Part shown: in pieces, positions 9,374 through 18,365 of the stretch
How the letters are laid out: each line of letters opens with the position of its first letter
Position numbering within the stretch: the stretch's first letter is position 1
DNA from: Alteromonas sp. KUL49
GTDB taxonomy: Bacteria > Pseudomonadota > Gammaproteobacteria > Enterobacterales > Alteromonadaceae
Length of the DNA stretch: 64,000 bases
Assembly: GCF_006538345.1 (NCBI RefSeq)
Contig: NZ_BJKL01000001.1
Location: forward strand, 496,001-560,000
Direction of reading: 5' to 3'
Notes under the pieces: model-generated
Seen by the model: the letters and a program-made list of their open reading frames with translations, nothing else
The model's database searches: none
What the model was told of the DNA's origin: nothing
Translations under genes and position numbers: made by a program

Positions 9374-10453
9374 ATGAAATACAAAAGCAACAAAGGGTTT
9401 AGCCACTCTCAAGCAGACAAGATTGGAGTATTGATTACCAACTTGGGCACGCCTGAAAGCCCAACAGCGGGAGCGCTTCGTCCTTACTTAAAAGAGTTCT
9501 TATCCGACCCCCGTGTTGTTGAAGTACCGAGGTTGCTTTGGTGGTTTATTTTAAACGGTATTATTCTGAATATCCGTCCAAAGCGTTCGGCCGAAGCTTA
9601 TTCAACCGTATGGACCGATGAAGGTTCACCACTGCTCACGATTACTAAAGCGCAGAGTTTAGCCTTGGCGGAAAAGTGCAAAGACGCCTATGGTGACGAC
9701 GTAATCGTTGATTTTGCAATGCGTTACGGCAATCCGTCAGTAACTAGTGTACTAGATAACATGCTGGAAAAAGGCGTGCGTAAACTGGTCGTACTGCCAC
9801 TGTATCCCCAGTACAGCGCATCTACTACAGGCTCTACTTTTGATGCGGTTGCAAAAGATTTCACCCAACGCAGATGGCTACCCGAACTTCGTTTTGTCAA
9901 TAGCTATAACGACAGAGATGATTACATTGAGGCGCTGGCGGATAAGGTGCGGGCGCATTGGCTGGAACATGGGAAAGCACAGCTCTTGGTACTGTCATAT
10001 CATGGCATTCCTAAACGTTATCTAATGAACGGTGACCCGTATCATTGTGAATGTCACAAAACCTCTCGTTTGGTTGCACAAAAGCTGGGATTGTCCCACG
10101 ATGAATATATGACTACCTTTCAGTCCCGGTTTGGTCGAGAAGAGTGGTTGAAGCCTTATACCGATGAGACCTTGAAGGGTTTGCCGGAAAAAGGCATCAA
10201 ATCAATACAAGTGATGTGTCCGGGCTTCTCCTCTGACTGCTTAGAAACTATCGAAGAGATTGGTGAAGAAAATCGCGAATACTTCATGGACGCAGGCGGT
10301 GAAAAGTACCAATATATCGATGCGTTAAACAGTGATGAAGCTCACATAGACATGCTTTTCTCTATTGTCAAAGACAATCTCCATGGCTGGCACGTGAGCA
10401 GTGATAACTCAAAACGCGCCGGTTTAGCGAATATGCTTGGTGCTTCAAATTAG
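9374..10453 (+). CDS. hemH: Ferrochelatase
   Basis: The enzyme inserts Fe2+ into protoporphyrin IX, the last step of protoheme synthesis. Conserved parts seen are GVLITNLGTPESPTAGALRP at the N-terminus, TVWTDEGSPLL, PLYPQYSASTTGS, LSYHGIPKRYL with the metal-site His near residue 210, and MCPGFSSDCLETIEEI with the second catalytic glutamates. The product is 359 residues, somewhat longer than the 320 of Escherichia coli because of a short N-terminal extension and a longer C-terminus. A TATAAT hexamer lies at 9336-9341, but no -35 stands out. GGA precedes the ATG. The next gene starts 14 bases later, so they form a small operon. Confidence 0.96.
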   Translation: MKYKSNKGFSHSQADKIGVLITNLGTPESPTAGALRPYLKEFLSDPRVVEVPRLLWWFILNGIILNIRPKRSAEAYSTVWTDEGSPLLTITKAQSLALAEKCKDAYGDDVIVDFAMRYGNPSVTSVLDNMLEKGVRKLVVLPLYPQYSASTTGSTFDAVAKDFTQRRWLPELRFVNSYNDRDDYIEALADKVRAHWLEHGKAQLLVLSYHGIPKRYLMNGDPYHCECHKTSRLVAQKLGLSHDEYMTTFQSRFGREEWLKPYTDETLKGLPEKGIKSIQVMCPGFSSDCLETIEEIGEENREYFMDAGGEKYQYIDALNSDEAHIDMLFSIVKDNLHGWHVSSDNSKRAGLANMLGASN

Positions 10454-10467
10454 AGAGGAATAATGCC

Positions 10468-10875
10468 ATGGAAGCAAAGGCGCCCAAAGCGTTAAGAAAA
10501 GCTCAGCGACTCGCCAACTTGCTCGATACAGCAATCAAAGTGCCTTTTATTCCATTGCGCATTGGTCTCGATTCTATTGTCGGGTTGTTTCCCGTTGTAG
10601 GCGACGCGCTTATGTTACTCGTCTCTCTTAGGATAGTTTGGTTAGGGAAGTCACTGGGCATGCCTAAAGCGTTAGTCGCGCAAATGGTCCGCAACTCGGT
10701 TATTGATTTTATTCTGGGCTTTTTCCCCATCGTCGGAGATATCGTTGACGTATTCTTCAAAGCGAATCAAAAAAACGTCAGGATCATGGAGCGATGGTGG
10801 ATTTCAAACAACAAAGCTGCCGTAGATGTCGCGACTCAGGAAAAGCTAAAAGCGTGGGAAGCCTCATTGGAATGA
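10468..10875 (+). CDS. DUF4112 domain-containing membrane protein
   Basis: The 135-residue protein of unknown function matches the DUF4112 pattern. It has an internal two-fold repeat of a hydrophobic segment ending in PxVGD: DSIVGLFPVVGDALMLLVSL (about residues 34-53) and DFILGFFPIVGDIVDVFFKA (about residues 73-93). Each probably forms a membrane hairpin. No signal peptide is evident. A GAGAGGAATAATGCC context gives a clear Shine-Dalgarno before the ATG, and the gene follows hemH by 14 bases. A link to heme metabolism is only positional. Confidence 0.75.
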   Translation: MEAKAPKALRKAQRLANLLDTAIKVPFIPLRIGLDSIVGLFPVVGDALMLLVSLRIVWLGKSLGMPKALVAQMVRNSVIDFILGFFPIVGDIVDVFFKANQKNVRIMERWWISNNKAAVDVATQEKLKAWEASLE

Positions 10876-10939
10876 GCTGATCTTCCTATTAGCGCATCGA
10901 GTATAGTCTTACTAGTTCATAATTTTTTTCAAACCTTCC

Positions 10940-11698
10940 ATGTTAGATAAAAGCGTAAAAAGCGGTTCGATTAGTACTGCTAATGTTTCTTCGCAAGAAA
11001 TTGCTCGATTTGATGCATTGGCACACAGTTGGTGGGACCCAAATGGTAAGTATAAAACCGCACTGTCGTTTAACGCAGCCCGTTTGGGAGTTATTGAAAG
11101 TCAGATCCGCGGCAAGTTTGGCTTGTCCGACAACGAAGCGCTGACTGATATTAGCGTGGTAGATATAGGAAGCGGCGGCGGGCTTATCAGTGAACCGCTA
11201 GCACTTCAAGGTGCAAAGGTGACAGGTATCGACGCTTCAAGTGTGAGTGTTGAGGTGGCTAAACGCCATGCATTGATGACCGGAGCGGAAGTCACTTACC
11301 GGCATATGCTTGCTGAGGAATTAGTTGCCGAGAAAACTCAATTCGACGTAGTCATCAATGCGGAGGTCGTCGAGCATGTACCTGACCAAGAGGCACTGAT
11401 TAAGCAATGCGCTTCTTTGGTAAAGCCAGGTGGCATGCTGGTACTAGCAACGCTCAATAGAACGTGGCTAAGTTACCTCATTGCTATTGTTGGAGCAGAG
11501 TATGTCCTAAGGTATTTGCCAATAGGCACTCATGATTGGAAGAAATTCGTCAAGCCCAGTGAACTTCAACAGTGGCTTCCCAATAACTTCGTACTACGTC
11601 ATCAAACGGGTATGTCACTGAACCCTTTATCAGGGCAATGGAAGCTCACATCAGGCGTTCCCGTGAATTATTTGATGTGCTTTGAACACGTAGACTAG
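10940..11698 (+). CDS. ubiG: Ubiquinone biosynthesis O-methyltransferase UbiG
   Basis: UbiG is a SAM-dependent enzyme carrying out both O-methylation steps of ubiquinone synthesis. The 252-residue sequence shows the hallmark EIARFDALAHSWWDPNGKYKTA near the N-terminus, the SAM-binding loop VVDIGSGGGLISEPLA (about residues 72-87), EVVEHVPDQ, and the membrane-interacting insert TWLSYLIAIVGAEYVLRYLP followed by GTHDWKKFVKPSEL. All are typical of UbiG. The gene is preceded by 64 non-coding bases and followed by about 150 bases without a recognisable feature. Confidence 0.96.
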   Translation: MLDKSVKSGSISTANVSSQEIARFDALAHSWWDPNGKYKTALSFNAARLGVIESQIRGKFGLSDNEALTDISVVDIGSGGGLISEPLALQGAKVTGIDASSVSVEVAKRHALMTGAEVTYRHMLAEELVAEKTQFDVVINAEVVEHVPDQEALIKQCASLVKPGGMLVLATLNRTWLSYLIAIVGAEYVLRYLPIGTHDWKKFVKPSELQQWLPNNFVLRHQTGMSLNPLSGQWKLTSGVPVNYLMCFEHVD

Positions 11699-11847
11699 TT
11701 CCTTTTCAATTCTCCGTACTGCTGCGCGGGATACAACCATCATCCATTCTGATAGTTTTCTGTGGGAGATGGTGATTTGTTATTCTATTCGTTGGCGCTT
11801 AGTCTGCTATCTTGATGTTTGTTAATTGAATGTTAAGGTGTGCTTGC

Positions 11848-12456
11848 ATGAAAATCTATGAAACACGTACCGCCCCAAACCCTCGCAGAGTAAGAATGTT
11901 TCTCGCCGAAAAAGGGATCGACGTTGATTATGTTCAGGTTGATATTCAAAGTGGTGAAAACCTCTCGAAAGAGATGCGCAAAAAGAACCCCATTGGAAAG
12001 ATTCCGATCCTTGAACTAGATGATGGCACATGTATCGCGGAAACTGACGCTATCTGCACTTATTTTGAATCTATTCAACCGGAGCCACCACTCATGGGTA
12101 CTTCACCCATAGAGAAAGCAACAATCTCAATGTGGCAACGGCAAGTTGAGTTTGCCTTCATGCTGCAAATTGGTATGTGCTTTCAACACTCCACCGGCTA
12201 TTTTAAAGACCGCATGGTTCCCGTTCCAGAATACGGCAAGCAAGCCGGCATCAATGCGGCTAAATATATGTCTATTCTTGAGCGCCGACTAGGTGAGTCT
12301 GAGTTTATTGCCGGAGATCAGTTTACCATTGCTGACATTACCGCATTGTGTTCTATGGACTTTGCAAGGGTAGTCAATATTCGCATGAAGGACGAGCAGG
12401 TTAATTTACAACGCTGGTATGAGAATGTGAGTAGCAGAGCGAGTGCAAAAGCCTAA
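11848..12456 (+). CDS. Glutathione S-transferase family protein (first of a pair)
   Basis: A 202-residue soluble GST fold protein. The thioredoxin-like N-terminal domain starts [23 protein letters not shown]. It contains the cis-proline segment [15 protein letters not shown] and the gamma-glutamyl-binding [12 protein letters not shown] helical C-terminal domain follows, with [14 protein letters not shown] (the N-capping box and hydrophobic staple). The start at 11848 is preferred over the in-frame ATG at 11830 because AAGG stands 10-13 bases before it and the family N-terminus begins there. The gene ends in TAATG, where the A is shared with the ATG of the next GST, so the pair is translationally coupled. 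The substrate is unknown. Confidence 0.85.
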   Translation: MKIYETRTAPNPRRVRMFLAEKGIDVDYVQVDIQSGENLSKEMRKKNPIGKIPILELDDGTCIAETDAICTYFESIQPEPPLMGTSPIEKATISMWQRQVEFAFMLQIGMCFQHSTGYFKDRMVPVPEYGKQAGINAAKYMSILERRLGESEFIAGDQFTIADITALCSMDFARVVNIRMKDEQVNLQRWYENVSSRASAKA

Positions 12457-13118
12457 TGATAGATTTATACACAGCAGCTACCCCTAACGGGTGGAAAGCG
12501 TCGGTGGCCCTTGAAGAAATGGGGCTGGAATATAAGGTTCATGCCGTAAACCTGATGAAGGGAGAACAAAAGACCGCTGACTTTTTAGCGATGAATCCCA
12601 ATGGGCGTATTCCCGTGATAGTCGATCATGATGTTGAAGATGGTCACACCGTCTTTGAGTCTGGTGCAATCATGTTGTATCTGGCCGAAAAAACTGGGTT
12701 ATTTATGCCTAACTCCGTCACCGGTCGCAGTAAAGTCACCCAATGGCTGATGTTTCAAATGGGCGGTGTTGGGCCAATGATGGGACAGGCGAATGTGTTT
12801 TATCGTTACCTCGAAGAAAAGATCCCCATCGCCATCGATCGCTACCAAAATGAGGTGCGCCGTTTATTCACTGTGTTAGATGGTCATTTAGCTAAGCACG
12901 AATACTTGGTTGATGATTATAGTATTGCTGATATGGCGAATTGGTGTTGGGTACGGACCTATGAATGGTCTGGCGCGAGTATTGATGGGCTTGACCACTT
13001 AAAACGTTGGAAAAATAGTATTGAGGCAAGGCCAGCTGCTCGTCGAGGGGTAGAAGTGCCGAATAAAATAGACAAAGAAGCGTTGCTGAAAGGCGCCAGT
13101 AAAGTGGTAACCCGTTAA
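12456..13118 (+). CDS. Glutathione S-transferase family protein, YfcG/YghU-like
   Basis: The 220-residue protein starts [21 protein letters not shown], the TPNG(W/Y)K signature of the Nu-class GSTs YfcG and YghU. These act mainly as glutathione-dependent disulfide reductases rather than transferases. [12 protein letters not shown] carries the cis-Pro, and [13 protein letters not shown] carries the glutathione gamma-glutamyl contacts. The C-terminal domain keeps [15 protein letters not shown] and [17 protein letters not shown], also typical of this class. It overlaps the upstream GST by one base. A role in thiol redox balance is inferred from family knowledge. Confidence 0.85.
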   Translation: MIDLYTAATPNGWKASVALEEMGLEYKVHAVNLMKGEQKTADFLAMNPNGRIPVIVDHDVEDGHTVFESGAIMLYLAEKTGLFMPNSVTGRSKVTQWLMFQMGGVGPMMGQANVFYRYLEEKIPIAIDRYQNEVRRLFTVLDGHLAKHEYLVDDYSIADMANWCWVRTYEWSGASIDGLDHLKRWKNSIEARPAARRGVEVPNKIDKEALLKGASKVVTR

Positions 13119-13167
13119 CGCTTATCGTGATAGGTGGTGCAATTGCACCACCTAACCTATATACGAG

Positions 13168-14061
13168 CTAGTCTCTCCAGCGTTTGGTGAGGTCGTCATA
13201 GGCATCGATACGACGGTCTCGGAAGTAGGGCCAAATGCGCTTCACTTGTTCGGTGCGAGACATATCAAGAGTAACGGATAATGTGGCTTCTTCACCTGCT
13301 TCGGCTTTGGCAAGAATCTCTCCCTGCGGCCCTGCGATAAAGCTCTGTCCCCAAAATTCAATGCCGGGATCTCCATCTACGGGTGATGCTTCAAAGCCTG
13401 TGCGGTTCGCCACAATAACAGGCACCGAATTGGCTACCGCATGAGCGCGCTGCACTGTTTCCCATGCGCCATGTTGTCGTGCACGTTCCTCGGGCGTATC
13501 TGTCATATCCCAGCCAATGGCAGTAGGGTAGAAGAGAATATCCGCTCCTGCCATCGCCATTAATCTTGCGGCTTCTGGATACCATTGGTCCCAACATACC
13601 AGCACACCGAGCTTACCAACGCTAGTGTCTATAGGAGTAAATCCCATGTCTCCTGGGGTAAAGTAGAACTTTTCATAAAAACCGGGATCGTCAGGGATAT
13701 GCATTTTCCGATACTTCCCTGCAATCTCTTTAGTACGGTCGAACACTACAGCGGTATTGTGATAGAGCCCTGAGCCTCGCTTCTCAAACAACGAGGTGAC
13801 CAGTACGATGTTATGCTTTTCTGCCAGCGCTCCGAAGTATTCTGTCGCTTCTCCAGGAATGGGTTCAGCAAGATCAAAAACGCCAGTATCTTCTTGTTGG
13901 CAGAAATAAAGCGTACTGTGCAGCTCTTGAAGTAAAACGCACTCGCACCCTTGTTCTGCAAGTTCAGCAATGCGGTTGGCACTCTTTTGCCAATTTTCTA
14001 ATTTGTTGTTGCTGGCAACCGATTGTTGAACTAAACCAATGTTAAGGCTTGATGGTCGCAT
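13168..14061 (-). CDS. aguB: N-carbamoylputrescine amidase
   Basis: This is a nitrilase-superfamily carbon-nitrogen hydrolase of 297 residues that converts N-carbamoylputrescine to putrescine, CO2 and ammonia. The catalytic triad is visible: Glu46 (LLQELH), Lys119 (YRKMHIPDDP) and Cys156 (GVLVCWDQWYPEAARL). The DDPGFYEKFYFTPGD segment is characteristic of AguB orthologues. The start lies 20 bases inside the end of aguA on the same strand, so the two are coupled. The pair makes putrescine from agmatine without urea release. Confidence 0.94.
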   Translation of the reverse strand: MRPSSLNIGLVQQSVASNNKLENWQKSANRIAELAEQGCECVLLQELHSTLYFCQQEDTGVFDLAEPIPGEATEYFGALAEKHNIVLVTSLFEKRGSGLYHNTAVVFDRTKEIAGKYRKMHIPDDPGFYEKFYFTPGDMGFTPIDTSVGKLGVLVCWDQWYPEAARLMAMAGADILFYPTAIGWDMTDTPEERARQHGAWETVQRAHAVANSVPVIVANRTGFEASPVDGDPGIEFWGQSFIAGPQGEILAKAEAGEEATLSVTLDMSRTEQVKRIWPYFRDRRIDAYDDLTKRWRD

Positions 14062-15112
14062 GTATGCTAACTCCTTGATTAAGGCAAGACAGTGTTTCAG
14101 AGGTTAATGTATTTTTAGGGACTTGCATCGAAATACAGTGCAAGCTCCCGTATTGTTGCACGAGTACCGAGCAATCCACCGGAACTACATTAAAGTGTGG
14201 ATAAGCCTCTTTCACTGTACTAATTGCTTCTGCGTCTTCTGGCTGCCCGTAAACAGGAAGCAGTACGTTACCGTTACAAATAAGGTAGTTAGCGTAAGAC
14301 GCGGGTAGACGGTCACCGTCTTCACTCTCAATGAAAGGCAAGGGTAAGTGGAATTGACGGTGTTCGGGTAACTTTTCTGTGCATTCTTGGCTTAATGCCT
14401 CAAGACCTGCAAAGTGACTGTCATCTTTGCGGTTCTTCGCCCCTTGGAGTACTAAACCAGTGTTAGGAGTAAACCTCACTAAGGTATCTATGTGGCCGTC
14501 TGTATCGTCACCTTCTAAGTGACCATGCTCAAAAATGATAACCTTGCTACAGCCCAACGATGCTGAAAACAATTCTGCATAAGCTTCCAACGACAAGTCG
14601 CCATTTCGCTTGGGATTGGTCAAACACAGTTTGGTGCTGAGTAGTACGCCATTGCCATCAATCTCCAGCGCACCACCTTCCGCCACCAAGCTGATGGATG
14701 TCAAAGGCTGTTTGCACAGTGATGACAAATAACGAGAATTAACTTGGTTGTCAGCGCAAGCGTCAAATTTATCTCCCCATCCATTAAATGTAAACTCGAC
14801 GGGGTGCCCCAAACCTTTTTCATCATTGACGGTTAAAAAACCATAGTCTCGAACCCAGGTATCATTGAAGTCGGCCGATACTATCAGTACGCGTGCATCA
14901 TCCGATAGTTGTGAGGGAACACTTTCGATATCGTCTTTTGAACACAGCAATATAACGCCAGCACTTGCATTGTTTATCGCTTGGATGAGGTCGAGGTAGG
15001 TTTGTCTTGCTTTTGCTAGCCATGGGGCCCAGTCAGTGCCACTGTGGGGCCAAGCAAGAATTACGGCATCAATATCTGCCCATTCAGGAGCTAACCGCTT
15101 TTGTGTGTGCAT
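14042..15112 (-). CDS. aguA: Agmatine deiminase
   Basis: The 356-residue enzyme is a pentein-fold guanidino hydrolase turning agmatine into N-carbamoylputrescine. Conserved features are RLAPEWADIDAVILAWPH at the N-terminus, NDTWVRDYGFL (substrate-binding Asp and Arg), VAEGGALEIDGNGVLLST, HGHLEGDDTDGHIDTLVRF (catalytic His) and the catalytic Cys326 in SLHCISMQVP. The usual family context GGGNIHC is replaced by QYGSLHC, a modest divergence at the active-site loop. It is the first gene of the aguA-aguB unit; aguB overlaps its end by 20 bases. The family assignment is firm; the substrate follows from the aguB neighbour. Confidence 0.93.
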   Translation of the reverse strand: MHTQKRLAPEWADIDAVILAWPHSGTDWAPWLAKARQTYLDLIQAINNASAGVILLCSKDDIESVPSQLSDDARVLIVSADFNDTWVRDYGFLTVNDEKGLGHPVEFTFNGWGDKFDACADNQVNSRYLSSLCKQPLTSISLVAEGGALEIDGNGVLLSTKLCLTNPKRNGDLSLEAYAELFSASLGCSKVIIFEHGHLEGDDTDGHIDTLVRFTPNTGLVLQGAKNRKDDSHFAGLEALSQECTEKLPEHRQFHLPLPFIESEDGDRLPASYANYLICNGNVLLPVYGQPEDAEAISTVKEAYPHFNVVPVDCSVLVQQYGSLHCISMQVPKNTLTSETLSCLNQGVSIHATIKP

Positions 15113-15200
15113 TGGGTGTCTCTGCGTACTAAAACGCTAATTATAGCGAGTCACCCAAGCACCACCAATATCTAAATGTTCGAATATTACATTGGGAATG

Positions 15201-15908
15201 TTATTTCAGGTTACGGCCGCCGTTAAGGTGTACAGTTTGACCAGTGATATACGTACTGTTGAATAAGAAGTGCATCGCATTTACTGCCTCAATAGCGCCG
15301 GGCTCATTTTCAAGCAACGACTTCTTCAAGGCTTTCTTCTTGTATGCCTCGTCATCTCCTTCATTAAACATCAATAGGGCAGGAGCAATGCTATTTACTT
15401 TTACTTTGGGCGCGAGTTGTTGCGCAAAAGATAGGGTGAGGTTATGCAATGCCGCCTTACTAGCTGCGTATGCCATGTGCTTTGCGCTTCCTGTATCTTG
15501 TACATAATCAGTCATATGTATGATATCAGCAGGGCCTTCTCTTTCAGTCAGTGCACCAGTTAACGCTCTGTTGATTCGATACGGGGCCGTGGCGTGAATT
15601 GTCATCATGGCATCCATCAGTGCGTGATCATCCACTCCATCACTCTCTTTTGCCCAATCTGAAGCGTTATGAATAATAGCGCGATAGCTTTTACTGATTG
15701 CCTTAATCTCTACAATTGCTCGATCAATACCTGACTGAGTGCTAAAATCAGCGCAAATAGCGGTCGCTCCTTTAGAAATGAGCGATTCAACTGCGGGTTT
15801 GTGAGTTCTGTAAGTGAAGACAACAGGCTTACCTAGTGCGAGTAAGCTCTCTGCCATTGCAAGTCCGATGCGTTGACTGGCACCAGTGATTAAGACAGGG
15901 AACGACAT
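15201..15908 (-). CDS. folM: Dihydromonapterin reductase FolM
   Basis: FolM is a short-chain dehydrogenase (235 residues) that reduces dihydromonapterin to tetrahydromonapterin and has weak dihydrofolate reductase activity. The Rossmann motif ITGASQRIGLAMAE lies at the N-terminus and is of the T-G-x3-R-x-G type found in FolM/pteridine reductases. IHNASDW, MTDYVQDTGS and the catalytic Y-x3-K (MAYAASKAALH) follow, then VNSIAPALLMF and TGQTVHLNGGRNL. The ATG at 15908 is chosen over a TTG at 15926 because AAAGG stands 7 bases before it. It is divergent from folE, which supports a pterin role: FolE makes the dihydroneopterin precursor. Confidence 0.88.
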   Translation of the reverse strand: MSFPVLITGASQRIGLAMAESLLALGKPVVFTYRTHKPAVESLISKGATAICADFSTQSGIDRAIVEIKAISKSYRAIIHNASDWAKESDGVDDHALMDAMMTIHATAPYRINRALTGALTEREGPADIIHMTDYVQDTGSAKHMAYAASKAALHNLTLSFAQQLAPKVKVNSIAPALLMFNEGDDEAYKKKALKKSLLENEPGAIEAVNAMHFLFNSTYITGQTVHLNGGRNLK

Positions 15909-16060
15909 ACAACAACCTTTAAGCAAAAAATTTTGCTTATTGTGACAGACCCACTGTATTCAGCAATAGCATTAAACAAATGTAAATTTGCAGTCCAACA
16001 AATCTAAAAAGGCATGATGGACCGTATACCCTACATCAGTAGTTACAACAGGTTAAACGA

Positions 16061-16744
16061 ATGTTAGCGAAAGAAGCGGTTATCGTGCGCGATGCACTAG
16101 AACCTTCATTATCCGAATCTGCGATTTTAGTTAGGAAAGCACTAGAAGAAGCTGGGCTAGAAACTCCTATGGTTTCGAACGGCCTATCTGACGAACAAAA
16201 GCGTCAGAAGATCGAAGCTTCTATGCTAGACATTATGACTACGTTGGGTTTGGACCTAACTGATGACAGTCTGTGTGATACACCCAGACGAATCGCGAAA
16301 ATGTACGTCAACGAGATTTTTAGTGGTTTGGACTATCGCAATTTTCCAAAGATAACTCAAATCGAAAACAAGATGAAAATTGCGGAGCCTGTGCAAGTGA
16401 GCGACATTAGCTTAACGAGTACCTGCGAGCATCATTTTGTAACTATCGACGGCACGGCAACCGTATCTTATATTCCCAAGGATACGGTCATCGGCTTGTC
16501 TAAATTGAATAGGCTAGTGAGCTTCTTTGCTCAACGTCCTCAAGTTCAAGAGCGTTTAACGCAACAAGTATTAGTAGCGATACAGGCATTGGCTGGAACG
16601 GAAGATGTAGCGGTAACTATCAATGCTACACACTATTGTGTTAAGGCCAGAGGGATAAAAGATACTAATTCGTTCACACGAACATCAGCGCTTGGTGGAC
16701 AATTTCTTACCGACAAAGACTTAAGAAGAGAGTTTTTTGCGTAA
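16061..16744 (+). CDS. folE: GTP cyclohydrolase I FolE
   Basis: FolE is the type I GTP cyclohydrolase forming 7,8-dihydroneopterin triphosphate for folate and pterins. The zinc and catalytic residues are seen in [14 protein letters not shown] and [32 protein letters not shown] and [20 protein letters not shown] are family hallmarks. The 227-residue product carries about 13 extra N-terminal residues compared with Escherichia coli FolE, whose start would fall near [10 protein letters not shown]. The extension [12 protein letters not shown] resembles the adjacent [12 protein letters not shown]. The ATG at 16061 has an AGG 9 bases upstream. A later start is not excluded, as there is no other ATG near. 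Confidence 0.96.
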   Translation: MLAKEAVIVRDALEPSLSESAILVRKALEEAGLETPMVSNGLSDEQKRQKIEASMLDIMTTLGLDLTDDSLCDTPRRIAKMYVNEIFSGLDYRNFPKITQIENKMKIAEPVQVSDISLTSTCEHHFVTIDGTATVSYIPKDTVIGLSKLNRLVSFFAQRPQVQERLTQQVLVAIQALAGTEDVAVTINATHYCVKARGIKDTNSFTRTSALGGQFLTDKDLRREFFA

Positions 16745-16757
16745 GTATCGAATAATG

Positions 16758-16783
16758 CGACGCACTATTTCACTTGTGCGTCG
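16758..16783. other. Inverted repeat between convergent folE and the CPXCG gene
   Basis: CGACGCAC at 16758-16765 pairs perfectly with GTGCGTCG at 16776-16783 across a 10-base loop. Neither side has a T-tract, so it is a poor intrinsic terminator. It overlaps the stop codon of the minus-strand gene. It may act as an mRNA 3' end stabiliser for both convergent transcripts. Confidence 0.5.
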
Positions 16784-16974
16784 TACTCGTACTCGTCTAT
16801 TACAAGATTAATTGCACCCTCAACACCATCCGCCGCCGTAAGCATCAGTGGCTTATCACAGCAGTCGCACTTCTCAATCTGTTCCTGATACATATCACGA
16901 ATCATGTTTAGCGCAAATTCGTTTACTGCGCCGCAATACGGGCACAGATACTCTAATTTATCATTAGTTTTCAT
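16765..16974 (-). CDS. CPXCG motif cysteine-rich protein
   Basis: A 69-residue protein with a zinc-ribbon-like layout: CPYCG near the N-terminus and CDCC about 27 residues later, then an acidic C-terminus (VIDEYEYDAQV). This matches the small CPXCG-motif cysteine-rich family found in many gammaproteobacteria, whose function is unknown. The start is placed at the ATG 16974, giving the family-typical MKTNDKLEYLCPYCG, with GGA 7 bases upstream. A longer frame to 17040 would add 22 residues rich in His and Cys that are not part of the family. It converges on folE. Confidence 0.72.
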   Translation of the reverse strand: MKTNDKLEYLCPYCGAVNEFALNMIRDMYQEQIEKCDCCDKPLMLTAADGVEGAINLVIDEYEYDAQVK

Positions 16975-17315
16975 TTTTAATCCGTAGATGTATTCGTCGC
17001 CACTTCCGTTCGGCGAGCACAAAAAATGTCGGTGGCACAAACCCCCTCGATATGGCTTGAATTATAGTCAAAGATGAAGAAAATGCGGGTGAAAATTACG
17101 CAACGTGCGCTAGAGCACTGAAACTTATAACGAAATAGTAGTGAATTTTATTATTTTCTTATATGGGATTTGTTGAGTCCGTGAATTAGACTCGTTATTA
17201 GCGTCTAGAATCGTCGCTCACTATGATATACTTCCAGTCCAAGTAGGGCCTTTGTTTATCCGTAAAAACGAAGGCTTAAATTTGGTTAGAGAAATTACAG
17301 AGAGACTGTCAGTTT
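16975..17315. other. 341-base intergenic region upstream of pyrC
   Basis: No credible gene is present. The region holds the divergent start regions of the CPXCG gene and pyrC. A TATACT at 17227-17232 could be a -10 for pyrC, but the -35 position (TCTAGA) is poor. An imperfect hairpin lies downstream of it (separate entry). An AT-rich tract at 17130-17175 separates the two halves. Confidence 0.5.
17248..17275 (+). promoter_or_regulatory. Leader hairpin upstream of pyrC
   Basis: GCCTTTGTTT (17248-17257) can pair with AAACGAAGGC (17266-17275), ten pairs with one G-U, around an 8-base loop. It sits about 40 bases upstream of the pyrC ATG and just after a possible -10. In enterobacteria pyrC is controlled by a leader hairpin that hides the ribosome site. 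Here the hairpin does not include the Shine-Dalgarno, so the same mechanism is not shown. Confidence 0.4.
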
Positions 17316-18365
17316 ATGCAATCCTTAACTATCGTAACTCCAGATGATTGGCACTTACACTTCCGCGACAACGAGATGTTGGCCGAAACCGTTCCCGCAA
17401 CGGCTCGTTGTTTTCAGCGCGCCATTGTAATGCCAAATTTGGTCCCGCCGGTGGTTAACGCTGAAATGGCAATGGCATATAAAAGTCGTATCGAGGCTGC
17501 CAGACCTGAAGGTAGTACATTCGAGCCGTTAATGACCTTATTTTTAACTAACACTACGACACCACAAGATATTGTCGACGCCAAAACCGCTGGGGTGACG
17601 GCATGTAAGCTCTATCCCGCAGGCGCCACGACAAATTCAGATGCAGCAGTTAAAGGTATCAAAGCCCTCTATCCTGTTTTTCAGGCAATGCAGGAACAAG
17701 GATTGCTACTGTTGATTCACGGTGAGGTCACAGAGCATCACATTGACATCTTTGACCGTGAGAAAGCGTTTATTGATACGCATCTGTCACACATTGTCGA
17801 TGCGTTTCCAGATTTAAAAGTGGTTTTTGAACATATTACTACCGCCGATGCCGCTGAGTTTGTTAGCGGAGCAAACGATAAGGTCGGCGCAACAATTACA
17901 CCGCAGCATTTATTACTCAATCGGAATGATTTGTTGGTTGGCGGTGTCAGACCTCACAATTATTGTTTACCCGTATTGAAGAGAAATACCCATCAAAAGG
18001 CATTACAAGATATGGTTGCTAGTGGCAATCCTAAGTTTTTCTTGGGCACTGACTCAGCGCCACATGCCAAACACAAAAAAGAGAACGCGTGCGGATGTGC
18101 GGGTTGTTATTCAGCGTGGTCTGCTATCGAGCTTTACGCTGAAATCTTCGATCAATTGGGTGTCATCGATAAACTTGAAGGGTTTGCGAGTCTGTATGGT
18201 CCAGACTTCTATGGCTTGCCTCGCAACACGACTACAACTACATTGATCAAAGAACCATGGCAGGTTCCAGATCAAGTAACGCTAGCGGATGGCACAGACA
18301 TGGTACCATTCTATGCGGGGCAAACACTGCAGTGGAAACTCGAAAGCGCGTTTCAAAACGCTTAA
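17316..18365 (+). CDS. pyrC: Dihydroorotase
   Basis: PyrC is the class II (Escherichia coli-type) dihydroorotase of pyrimidine synthesis, 349 residues. It has the metal-binding [12 protein letters not shown] near residue 10, [11 protein letters not shown] following KLYP (carboxylated lysine), LIHGEVT, VFEHITT, and [15 protein letters not shown] with the catalytic Asp. It ends in [12 protein letters not shown]. The start ATG follows AGAGAGAC. Its last 34 bases overlap the GTG start proposed for the next gene, which suggests coupling. Confidence 0.97.
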   Translation: MQSLTIVTPDDWHLHFRDNEMLAETVPATARCFQRAIVMPNLVPPVVNAEMAMAYKSRIEAARPEGSTFEPLMTLFLTNTTTPQDIVDAKTAGVTACKLYPAGATTNSDAAVKGIKALYPVFQAMQEQGLLLLIHGEVTEHHIDIFDREKAFIDTHLSHIVDAFPDLKVVFEHITTADAAEFVSGANDKVGATITPQHLLLNRNDLLVGGVRPHNYCLPVLKRNTHQKALQDMVASGNPKFFLGTDSAPHAKHKKENACGCAGCYSAWSAIELYAEIFDQLGVIDKLEGFASLYGPDFYGLPRNTTTTTLIKEPWQVPDQVTLADGTDMVPFYAGQTLQWKLESAFQNA

